Origin: Rhizorhapis sp. SPR117
GTDB taxonomy: Bacteria > Pseudomonadota > Alphaproteobacteria > Sphingomonadales > Sphingomonadaceae
NCBI RefSeq assembly: GCF_021742065.1
Contig: NZ_JAKKIE010000067.1
Coordinates: forward strand, 1 to 16,929
Length of the DNA stretch: 16,929 nt
Reading direction: 5' to 3'
In this document: in pieces, positions 7,293 through 13,908 of the stretch
Position numbering within the stretch: the first letter of the stretch is position 1
Layout of the letters: each line of letters opens with the position of its first letter
Made by a program: the position numbers and the translations under genes
Notes under the pieces: generated by a model
The model's database searches: none
Told to the model about the DNA's origin: nothing
What the model saw: only the letters and a program-made list of their open reading frames with translations

Positions 7293-8485
7293 GATTGTCC
7301 TCCTGCCGGGGTCAGCGCGGCGAGTGTGTGAATGGCGATCATACGCTCCTCGTCCGTGGGAATGACACGAACGGCAACTCGGCTGTCCTCCGCGCTGATG
7401 ATGGGGGCGTTGCGCGCATTGGCGAATGGGTCGATGACGATGCCCAGCCAGGCCAGTCGCGCGCAGATCGCTGCGCGGATGACGGGATCATTTTCGCCGA
7501 TACCCGCGGTGAAAATCAGCGCATCGACGCCGCCGAGCGACGATATGAGGGCCGACGCCTCGCGCGCTGCCCGCCAGATGAAGAGATCGATCGCCTCGGC
7601 AGCGCGCGGATCGTCGCTGTCATGGAGTGCGCGCATATCGCTGGAGATGCCGGATACGCCGAGCAGTCCGGCCTGCTTGTAGAGCAGCGTCTCTACCTCA
7701 GCCGCGCTCATGCCCTCCTGGGTCTGTAGATGAATCACAACTCCGGGGTCGATCGCGCCGCACCGTGTGCCCATGATCAGCCCATCCAGCGCGGTGAAGC
7801 CCATCGTGGTATCGACACTGCGGCCGTTCTGCATCGCGCAGAGACTGGCACCATTGCCGAGATGGGCGGCGATCACGCGACCCGAGGCGAGCCCCGGATC
7901 GGCCTCCCCGAGCGCGCGGGCGATATATTCATAGGACAGGCCATGAAACCCGTAGCGCCGGATACCCTTGTCGTGCAGCGCGCGCGGCAGCCCGAAGCGG
8001 GTGGCGACCTCGGGCAGCTCATGATGGAAGGCGGTGTCGAAGTAGGCGACCTGCGGCAGATCGGGCGCGAGCGAGCGAATGGCCCGGATCGCGGCGAGAT
8101 TGTGGGGCTGATGGAGCGGCGCGAGCGGACATAGCGCTTCCAGCCCGGCAAGCAGGGCGTCGTCGACGACCAGAGGGTGGAAGAACTTTGTCCCGCCATG
8201 GACAACGCGATGCCCGACAGCAACGATGTCGTGATCTGGCAGATGATCCCCCGCCCACGCGAACAGGTCATGCAGCAGGGTCTCGTGGCCGAGCCCGCTG
8301 CCATCGTCCCAGTTCCGGTCGATCAGGATAGTTCCGTCCTTATCGCGCGCGACGAGGTGCGGCGCGGTGCCGATCCCCTCCAACTTGCCGGCGGCGGCAT
8401 GCTGAGGGCCGTCCGGCCCCAGCGTGAACAGCGCGAACTTGATGCTCGACGAGCCGGAATTGAGGCTGACGACGGCGCGGCTCAT
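7289..8485 (-). CDS. ackA: Acetate kinase
   Basis: The 398-residue product has the full acetate kinase set: Asn9 in SLNSGSSSIKF, Arg93 in GHRVVHGG, His125, catalytic Asp150 in YFDTAFH, His181 in YGFHGLSYEY, Arg241 in MGTRCGAIDPG, GIGEND at 328-333, and a glutamate in TDEE near 379. It transfers phosphate from acetyl phosphate to ADP, making ATP and acetate, or runs in reverse. Other short acyl phosphates are possible substrates. It follows the MaoC-Pta fusion with a four-base overlap (ATGA, 8482-8485), giving a complete acyl-CoA to acyl-phosphate to ATP route. Length and motifs are normal for the family. It acts in the cytoplasm. Confidence 0.95.
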   Translation of the reverse strand: MSRAVVSLNSGSSSIKFALFTLGPDGPQHAAAGKLEGIGTAPHLVARDKDGTILIDRNWDDGSGLGHETLLHDLFAWAGDHLPDHDIVAVGHRVVHGGTKFFHPLVVDDALLAGLEALCPLAPLHQPHNLAAIRAIRSLAPDLPQVAYFDTAFHHELPEVATRFGLPRALHDKGIRRYGFHGLSYEYIARALGEADPGLASGRVIAAHLGNGASLCAMQNGRSVDTTMGFTALDGLIMGTRCGAIDPGVVIHLQTQEGMSAAEVETLLYKQAGLLGVSGISSDMRALHDSDDPRAAEAIDLFIWRAAREASALISSLGGVDALIFTAGIGENDPVIRAAICARLAWLGIVIDPFANARNAPIISAEDSRVAVRVIPTDEERMIAIHTLAALTPAGGQS

Positions 8486-9912
8486 GTCAGAGCCTTGCCT
8501 TCGGGCAGGCCCGGCGAAGCCTTGGTGGCGGCGCGCGCCAGCAGCACGGCCACGGCGCAGGAAGCCAGGCGTGTTCGCGCGGAGTCGGCGCGGCTGGTGA
8601 GCACGATCGGTACCCGGGCGCCCAGGACGACGCCCGCCGCGTCCGCACCGCCCAGAAAGGTGAGCTGCTTGGCGAGCATGTTTCCGGCCTCCAGATTCGG
8701 GACGACCAGGATCTCGGCCTTGCCCGCCACGGGCGAGACGATCCCCTTTTCCTTGGCCGCCGCCTCGCTGATCGCATTGTCGAACGCCAGCGGGCCATCG
8801 AGCACGCCGCCTGAAATCTGACTGCGATCGGCCATCTTGCAGAGCGCGGCGGCGTCGAGCGTCGATCGCATCGACGGATTGACCGTCTCCACCGCCGACA
8901 GGATCGCGACCTTGGGACTTTCGATCCCGATCACATGGGCGAGGTCGATCGCATTGCGGATGATGTCCGCCTTTTCCTCAAGGCTCGGCTCGATGTTGAT
9001 CGCGGCGTCGGTGATGATGAGCGGCGTCGGGTGGTCGGGCACGTCCATCAAATAGGCGTGGCTGATGCGCCGCTCCGTCCGCAGGCCAGTCGAGGAGGAG
9101 ACCACCGCGCTCATCAGTTCGTCGGTGTGAAGCGATCCCTTCATGAGCAGCTTCGCTTCGCCCGAACGGACAAGCGCCACCGCGGCGGTCGCCGCGGCAT
9201 GGCTGTGCGCGGCGGGGACGATGCGATAAGCGGAGATATCCTTCCCCGCTTCTTCCGCCGCCGCGCGGATTCGCGCTTCCGGCCCGACCAGAATCGGCAG
9301 GATCAGACCGGCTTCGGCGGCGTCGACCGCCGCGGTGATCGCCGCGGCGCTGCAGGGGTGGGCGACAGCGGTCGGCGGCGCTGCGTCCGCCCTCGTCCGT
9401 TCGATCAGCTTGCGATAGCCGTCATGGTCGGAGATGCGAACGTCGGGAAGCGCTATCCGTGGAAGGCGGATCTTCTCGGTCGGCGCCCTGACCTCGGCCT
9501 GGCCCGTAATGACCTCGTCGCCATTCTGGTTGACGCAGCGACAATCGAGCAAAAGCACATGATGCTCGGATCGTTTTTCGGTCACGGTCACCGAGGTTGT
9601 GATGGCGTCGCCCAGGCCCACCGGCCGGGTGAAGCGCAAAGACTGGCTGAGGTAGATTGCGCCCGGTCCCGGCAGCTCGGTGCCGAGCACGGCCGAAATC
9701 AGGCCGCCGCCCCACATGCCGTGGGCGATCACGCGGTGGAACAGGTCGGTCGCCGCATAATCGGCGTCGAGATGGGCCGGGTTCACGTCGCCCGAGACGA
9801 GGGCAAAAAGCTGGATGTCCTCTTCGCACAGCGTGCGGGTAACGCTCGCCGTATCGCCGATGGCGATCTCGTCGAACGTCCGGTTCTCGATCATTTCCGG
9901 AACGGCTATCAT
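8482..9912 (-). CDS. Bifunctional MaoC enoyl-CoA hydratase / phosphate acetyltransferase
   Basis: The 476-residue product has two domains. Residues about 10-145 form a MaoC hot-dog hydratase with the hydratase-2 motif SGDVNPAH (40-47) containing the Asp42 and His47 catalytic pair, as in PhaJ. Residues about 165-465 form a phosphate acetyl/butyryltransferase domain, with MKGSLHTDELM (258-268), NIEPSLEEKADI and VVPNLEAGNMLAKQL (403-417). The fusion matches the bifunctional enoyl-CoA hydratase/phosphate acetyltransferase family. The hydratase half can make (R)-3-hydroxyacyl-CoA, the substrate of the PHA synthase encoded immediately upstream. The transferase half makes acyl phosphate for AckA, encoded immediately downstream. 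The ATG directly abuts the phaC stop (TGA then ATG, 9915-9910). Confidence 0.92.
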   Translation of the reverse strand: MIAVPEMIENRTFDEIAIGDTASVTRTLCEEDIQLFALVSGDVNPAHLDADYAATDLFHRVIAHGMWGGGLISAVLGTELPGPGAIYLSQSLRFTRPVGLGDAITTSVTVTEKRSEHHVLLLDCRCVNQNGDEVITGQAEVRAPTEKIRLPRIALPDVRISDHDGYRKLIERTRADAAPPTAVAHPCSAAAITAAVDAAEAGLILPILVGPEARIRAAAEEAGKDISAYRIVPAAHSHAAATAAVALVRSGEAKLLMKGSLHTDELMSAVVSSSTGLRTERRISHAYLMDVPDHPTPLIITDAAINIEPSLEEKADIIRNAIDLAHVIGIESPKVAILSAVETVNPSMRSTLDAAALCKMADRSQISGGVLDGPLAFDNAISEAAAKEKGIVSPVAGKAEILVVPNLEAGNMLAKQLTFLGGADAAGVVLGARVPIVLTSRADSARTRLASCAVAVLLARAATKASPGLPEGKALT

Positions 9913-11673
9913 TCAGTGCTCCAGCACATAGCGGCCTGGAGCGCTCTCGATTACCGGATAGCCCTTGTCCGGGGCGCCCAACGGCGGCGGGGCGACTGCC
10001 TCGCCCGAATGCGCGGCCAGCCAGTCTTCCCAAGCGACCCACCAGGATCCGTCCCGAACGGGGGCATGCGCCATCCACTCATCCGGATCAAGCGCGGCGC
10101 CGTCCGTCTCGCGGGTCAGGATATGATAGCGCCGCCCCTTGTGTCCGGGTTCGGAGACGATCCCGGCATTATGCCCGCCGCTGGTCAGCGCGAAGGTGAT
10201 CTCGGCGCTGCTCAGCATATGGATCTTGTGCACCGAGCGCCACGGCGCAACATGGTCGCGCTCGGTGCCGACAACGAACATCGGCTTGCGCAGCGCGGAC
10301 AGGCTGATGGTCCGCCCATCGACCTTGTAACGTCCCTCGGCAAGATCGTCGTCGAGGAACAGGCGGCGCAGATACTGGCTGTGCATCGCGTAGGGCATCC
10401 GCGTGCCGTCGGCGTTCCAGGCCATCAGGTCCGACATGGGTTCGCGCTCGCCCATCAGGTAGGTGTTAAGGATCCGCGACCAGACGAGGTCGTTGGAGCG
10501 CAGGATCTGGAAGGCGCCGCCCATCTGAGCCCCGTCAAGATAGCCGCGGCTCCACATCATGTTCTCTAGCACGTTGAGCTGCGCCTCGTCGATGAACAGG
10601 CCGAGCTCGCCCGGCTCGCTAAATTCGGTCTGCGCGGCGAACATGGTGATGGTGGCGAGCCGTTCATCCCCGTCGCGCGCCATCGCCGCCGCCGCGATGG
10701 ACAGCAGCGTGCCGCCGATGCAATAGCCGACGGCGTGAACGGCCGGCGCCCCGGTGATCGCTGTCACCGCGTCGAGCGCCGCCATCGGGCCCAGGCGCCG
10801 ATAGGCCTCCATGTCGAGGTCGCGGTCCGCGCTGACGGGATTGTGCCAGGAGATGATGAAAACCGTATAGCCCTGCCCGGTCAGCCAGCGGACCAGCGAG
10901 TTCTCCGGCGACAGGTCGAGAATATAATATTTCATGATCCAGGCCGGCACGATCAGAATGGGTTCCGGCCGCACGGTGTCCGTGGTCGGCGCATATTGGA
11001 TCAGCTCGATCAGCTCGTTTCGGTAGACGACCTTGCCGGGCGTGGCGGCGACGTCCTTCCCGACCTCGAACGCTTCGGTCCCCGCCGGCGGCTCGCCGCG
11101 CATCGTGCGCTGCATGTCCTCCAGCAGCAGCCTGGCACCCTCGACAAGGCATTGCCCGCCGGTCTCGAATATCCGCTTCTGGAGGACGGGATTGGTCGCG
11201 ACGAAATTGGTCGGCGCCATCGTGTCGAGGATCTGCCGCGTCCCGAAGGCGACCATGTCTTCATGATGCCTCGTGACGCCCACCACGCCGGTCGTGGCCG
11301 CGTGCCACCATTGCTGGTTGAGAAGGAAAGCCTGCGCGATCAGACTGAAAGGCGCTTCCTTCCAGGCCGGATCGACGAAGCGACGATCCTGCGGCAGCGG
11401 CTCGATTGCGGGAGCGGCGTCGTGGTCACCGATGCTGCGCACCGCATATTCGCCGAGCCGCATGAATTTGCGTGTCGTCTTGGCCGCCAGCTGCAACTGC
11501 TTGCCCGGCGAGCCGGCAAGATGCATGCCCCAGTCCGAAAAGGCTTGGAAGATCGTTGCGGGCGACAGGCCGTGGGTGATCTGTGCGATGCCCGCGATCG
11601 CGGCCCGGTCCAGGGTTTCGGCAATGCCGTCGAGCGGATCGGACGCGTCCTGACGTGAATGCGCTGCTGCCAT
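9913..11673 (-). CDS. phaC: Poly(3-hydroxyalkanoate) synthase, class I
   Basis: The 586-residue product has the PHA synthase alpha/beta hydrolase core. The lipase-like box is GYCIGG with nucleophile Cys318. Asp473 lies in GTERDHVAPW and His501 in SGGHNAGI, the same spacing as the Cys319/Asp480/His508 triad of Cupriavidus PhaC. The N-terminal region (about 90-230) includes FVDPAWKEAPFSLIAQAFLL and the later IVPAWIMKYYILDLSPENS, both class I hallmarks. It polymerises (R)-3-hydroxyacyl-CoA on the surface of storage granules. The start ATG at 11673 has AGGAG about 9 bases upstream. It is the first gene of the ten-gene run, and its upstream region carries a TTACGTAA palindrome 56-63 bases before the start. 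No phasin, phaA, phaB or phaR lies nearby. Confidence 0.95.
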   Translation of the reverse strand: MAAAHSRQDASDPLDGIAETLDRAAIAGIAQITHGLSPATIFQAFSDWGMHLAGSPGKQLQLAAKTTRKFMRLGEYAVRSIGDHDAAPAIEPLPQDRRFVDPAWKEAPFSLIAQAFLLNQQWWHAATTGVVGVTRHHEDMVAFGTRQILDTMAPTNFVATNPVLQKRIFETGGQCLVEGARLLLEDMQRTMRGEPPAGTEAFEVGKDVAATPGKVVYRNELIELIQYAPTTDTVRPEPILIVPAWIMKYYILDLSPENSLVRWLTGQGYTVFIISWHNPVSADRDLDMEAYRRLGPMAALDAVTAITGAPAVHAVGYCIGGTLLSIAAAAMARDGDERLATITMFAAQTEFSEPGELGLFIDEAQLNVLENMMWSRGYLDGAQMGGAFQILRSNDLVWSRILNTYLMGEREPMSDLMAWNADGTRMPYAMHSQYLRRLFLDDDLAEGRYKVDGRTISLSALRKPMFVVGTERDHVAPWRSVHKIHMLSSAEITFALTSGGHNAGIVSEPGHKGRRYHILTRETDGAALDPDEWMAHAPVRDGSWWVAWEDWLAAHSGEAVAPPPLGAPDKGYPVIESAPGRYVLEH

Positions 11674-11728
11674 CTTGGAGCTCCTGAAAAAATCCTGTCT
11701 CTACTGCGGCTGAACACGCGCAAGCGCA

Positions 11729-11736
11729 TTACGTAA
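11729..11736. promoter_or_regulatory. TTACGTAA palindrome upstream of phaC, candidate FixJ site
   Basis: The eight-base palindrome TTACGTAA lies 56-63 bases before the phaC ATG, inside GCATTACGTAAATGC, whose outer five bases are also inverted. Its core TACGTA is shared with sites before the two receiver genes. As I recall it, the FixJ recognition half-site is GTA(A/C)GTAG, which overlaps this core. Position and sharing suggest activation of the phaC operon by the FixJ encoded nearby. Confidence 0.4.
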
Positions 11737-12181
11737 ATGCCCCATGCCGCATGTCCCACGGCATTCCATTGCTATCACTTTCGCCTGTATTCTCAGGTAT
11801 TTTGGGCCAGGGCTTGATCCGTGCCTTGGAAAAGAATCGCACCTTCGCAACGGCAATAAACGGTACTGCAAAGGTTAGATACAGCGCAAGTCCGTCGGTT
11901 GCTCCCGAACATTTTCGTCAGCGATCCATCGCCGCGCGCGTCCTCTGAAAAGCAGCTTGCCTTCATGGATGACATAGGTGCGACACGGCGGAATTGATCT
12001 TGGTAAACCCAATGATCGAGCAGAAGCAGACGGTCTTGCCCAGCCGTCCTTACATTGTGACCCTATAGTGCGGCACCAGATCGCGACCGGACAAATGCTC
12101 TCCGTACGGTCATCCAGAGCGCGCTTCTTGCCGCTGTCGCCAGGGGGTTCGCAGGATCGGTCGCGGATGGATTGAGATCGC

Positions 12182-12196
12182 TCCCCTCGGAGGGGA
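12182..12196. repeat. Short GC-rich hairpin TCCCCT-CGG-AGGGGA
   Basis: A six-base perfect inverted repeat with a three-base loop lies in the spacer before the first receiver gene, 35 bases before the CTACGTAG site. No T-run follows on either strand, so it is not a typical intrinsic terminator. It could be an operator or chance. Confidence 0.3.
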
Positions 12197-12230
12197 AATC
12201 AGCAGTGGCGCTATCCGTCACTTGGGAAAT

Positions 12231-12238
12231 CTACGTAG
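12231..12238. promoter_or_regulatory. CTACGTAG palindrome upstream of the degenerate receiver gene, candidate FixJ site
   Basis: This perfect eight-base palindrome is identical to the one before the paralogous receiver gene (13272-13279) and shares TACGTA with the phaC site. It lies 56 bases before the TTG start at 12294, or 113 bases before the GTG at 12351. The identical sequence before two related genes is the main support for function. Confidence 0.4.
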
Positions 12239-12293
12239 TTCAGAGCGGCGACGTTGCCGTTAGACCGAATCGACCGGACGATTCCGGCAGTCC

Positions 12294-12713
12294 TTGGTTT
12301 GTTTGGCACGAGTGACACATAGGCCCACCGACCCGCAGATTCCTCACGCTGTGATCCTCCTTGTCGAGAGCGACACCGGATTGAGGCGCGCGTTGCACCT
12401 GTTGTTTATGGCTCGCGGCTATAGCGTGAAAGCCTATGCAGAGGAGACCCGCCTCCTGGCAGATCCGATGAGAGAGGAGGCAGCTTGCCTGATCGCCGAG
12501 CATCGGCCCGTTCATGTGGATGGAATCGACCTTCTGCGTCAGCTCCGGGCGGCGGGCTGGCAGCGCCCGGCCATTCTAACCACAGCCGATCATTCCGCGG
12601 AGACCGAACTCTGCGCACGCGGTGCGGGCTACGCGCATATTCTCCACAAGCCGTTCGCGCACCATGTGCTGCTTGGCCTTGTCGATGGAGTCCTGCCTCT
12701 GGGTCTCGGTTAG
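12294..12713 (+). CDS. Single-domain receiver-like protein with Glu in place of the phospho-acceptor Asp
   Basis: The product is a CheY-like receiver of up to 139 residues. By hand alignment about two fifths of positions match the convergent receiver gene at 12780-13199, so the two are paralogues. Conserved parts are ILLVESD (acidic pocket), TT at 96-97 and Lys119 in HKP. The phosphorylation site is altered: the paralogue reads CLVTDYRMPEMDG, this one CLIAEHRPVHVDG, with Glu69 in place of Asp. Such a change can block phosphorylation or mimic it. No output domain follows. The start is unsure: there is no ATG before the domain, only TTG at 12294 or GTG at 12351, and neither has a good ribosome binding site. 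It may be decaying or may act as a fixed-state partner of its paralogue. Confidence 0.65.
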   Translation: MVCLARVTHRPTDPQIPHAVILLVESDTGLRRALHLLFMARGYSVKAYAEETRLLADPMREEAACLIAEHRPVHVDGIDLLRQLRAAGWQRPAILTTADHSAETELCARGAGYAHILHKPFAHHVLLGLVDGVLPLGLG

Positions 12714-12779
12714 ACGCAGCAATAGGCAGGGGTACGCGCTCCCATGCACGCGCTGCAGCGGCCAACGCCGCTTCGCCGC

Positions 12780-13199
12780 TCACGAAGATGGGGCAGGGGA
12801 GGCGCGGGGCGGGGCCGTCAATCGCGCGACAGCGTCAGCGAGCGCATGCTCGCGCAACGGTTTCTCGATGACGATGCTGAAGCCCTCCTTCATCGCCCGC
12901 TCGACAAGATCTGGCGAGCCATAGGCGGTGACGAGGATGGCCGGTCCCCGCCATCCGCGCGCACGAAGCGATTGCAAGACCTCCAGACCGTCCATTTCGG
13001 GCATGCGATAGTCGGTCACCAGGCAGATCGCGTCGTTCACAAGCGGATCGGCAAACATGGCCGTGCTCGATGCGTAAGAGCGGATGTCATAGCCTCGGGC
13101 GTGAAGGAGAAGCTGGAGAGAGCGGCGGACGGCCGGCTCGTCCTCCACCAGTAAAATCTTAGGGCGCTCCACCGGGAGAGGTGCAACAGTGCCATTCAT
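12780..13199 (-). CDS. Single-domain response regulator (CheY/FixJ-type receiver)
   Basis: The 139-residue product is a complete receiver: acidic pocket Glu19/Asp20 in ILLVEDE, phospho-acceptor Asp63 in CLVTDYRMPEMDG, Thr91 in ILVTAY and Lys113 in EKP. A Pro/Ser-rich tail (about 128-139) follows, with no DNA-binding domain. The sequence is closest in style to the receivers of FixJ-type regulators. The start ATG at 13199 is preceded by GCGAGA, a weak ribosome binding site. It lies 85 bases downstream of fixJ on the same strand. A CTACGTAG palindrome in that gap suggests its own promoter as well as read-through. A natural guess is a phosphate sink or feedback element for FixL, like the FixT or single-domain receiver modulators of other alphaproteobacteria, but this is inference. 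Confidence 0.88.
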   Translation of the reverse strand: MNGTVAPLPVERPKILLVEDEPAVRRSLQLLLHARGYDIRSYASSTAMFADPLVNDAICLVTDYRMPEMDGLEVLQSLRARGWRGPAILVTAYGSPDLVERAMKEGFSIVIEKPLREHALADAVARLTAPPRASPAPSS

Positions 13200-13271
13200 G
13201 ATCGTCTCGCATTGATCCGGTTCCTAACGTCGACCGGATGCAAGGAATCGCAGGAAAATCGCGGCAAGTCG

Positions 13272-13279
13272 CTACGTAG
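13272..13279. promoter_or_regulatory. CTACGTAG palindrome between fixJ and the receiver gene, candidate FixJ site
   Basis: The palindrome lies 73-80 bases before the ATG of the receiver gene and 5 bases-plus below the fixJ stop codon. It is identical to the site before the paralogous receiver at 12231-12238. Placed this way it could allow FixJ to raise expression of the downstream receiver independently of the fixLJ promoter. Confidence 0.4.
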
Positions 13280-13284
13280 AGGTC

Positions 13285-13908
13285 CTATGAGCGGTCGCCG
13301 CCGAGATTGGCGGCGAATGCGATACGCAGCGCATCGGACAGGCTACGGACCCCCAGTTTCGTCATCAGATTGGCGCGATGCACCTCGACGGTCCGGGGCG
13401 ATATGCCGAGATCATAGGCGATTGTCTTGTTGGGTAAACCTTCGGCCAGTCCCTTGAGCACGTCCTGTTCGCGTCCGGTCAGCGCGGAGATCATCACGGC
13501 CGCGTCGGCCGCCCTTGTCGCCCGTTTGTCGCTGTCGTCGAGCCGTTCGAAGGCGGCGGCGATAGCATCCAGTAGCACGGCCTTTTCGAAAGGCTTCTCG
13601 ATGAACTCGACTGCGCCTGCCTTCATGGCCCGCACCGCAATCGAGATATCGCCGTGCCCGGTCAAGATGATGACGGGCATGGCGACGCCGCGCTCGAGAA
13701 GCGCCTGCTGCACCTCCAGTCCGTCCATCTCGGGCATGCGGACATCGAGAAGGATGCAGCCGGGCTCGGCGTGCCGCACCTCGCGCAGGAAGGCGACTCC
13801 GGACGCGTAGCTCGCCACCGTGAAACCCGATGTTTTCAACATGAATCCGGCTGATCGCCGGATCGCCTCCTCATCATCGACGATATGGATCATACGTCTT
13901 TCGGTCAT
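13285..13908 (-). CDS. fixJ: Response regulator FixJ, receiver plus LuxR-type DNA-binding domain
   Basis: The 207-residue product matches FixJ in length and layout. The receiver (about 5-120) has Asp11/Asp12, phospho-acceptor Asp55 in CILLDVRMPEMDG, Thr83 in ILTGHGD and Lys105 in EKPF. A linker leads to a LuxR/FixJ helix-turn-helix at about 142-200 (LTGREQDVLKGLAEG, then NKTIAYDLGISPRTVEVHR). The HGDI and KAGAVEFIEKPF wording is characteristic of FixJ. I chose ATG 13908 because it overlaps the kinase stop (ATGA, 13905-13908). The frame extends to 13983 without support. When phosphorylated by FixL it should bind promoters as a dimer. TACGTA-core palindromes near three neighbouring units are candidate targets. 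FixK or fixNOQP genes are not in the window. Confidence 0.92.
   Translation of the reverse strand: MTERRMIHIVDDEEAIRRSAGFMLKTSGFTVASYASGVAFLREVRHAEPGCILLDVRMPEMDGLEVQQALLERGVAMPVIILTGHGDISIAVRAMKAGAVEFIEKPFEKAVLLDAIAAAFERLDDSDKRATRAADAAVMISALTGREQDVLKGLAEGLPNKTIAYDLGISPRTVEVHRANLMTKLGVRSLSDALRIAFAANLGGDRS

Larger units (their letters stand above)
11674..12293. other. 620-base intergenic region between phaC and the first receiver gene
   Basis: This divergent spacer holds the 5' control regions of the - strand phaC operon and the + strand receiver gene. Visible items are the two TACGTA-core palindromes, a short hairpin at 12182-12196 and one copy of a 17-base repeat at 11822-11838. Open frames of 60-65 codons at 11751-11948, 11793-11975 and 11978-12175 have no family likeness and overlap one another or lack a ribosome binding site. 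I do not call them genes. Base composition is less GC-rich than in the flanking genes. A small RNA or a decayed gene is possible but not visible. Confidence 0.6.

Noticed and set aside
8935..10569. A 544-codon open frame on the + strand opposite the MaoC-Pta and PhaC genes
   Set aside because: It is antisense to two clearly identified genes, has no family likeness and is Arg/Gly/Asp-rich, as expected for a shadow frame in GC-rich DNA.
11751..12175. Open frames of 60-65 codons in the phaC upstream spacer
   Set aside because: They overlap one another on both strands, lack ribosome binding sites and show no recognisable protein features.
12303..12318. TTTGGCACGAGTGACA as a sigma-54 promoter
   Set aside because: The TGGCAC part fits, but the required GC element at the correct spacing (TTGC) is absent.
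12714..12779. Possible terminator between the convergent receiver genes
   Set aside because: Only a short CGCTGCAGCG palindrome is present, with no stable stem followed by T residues.
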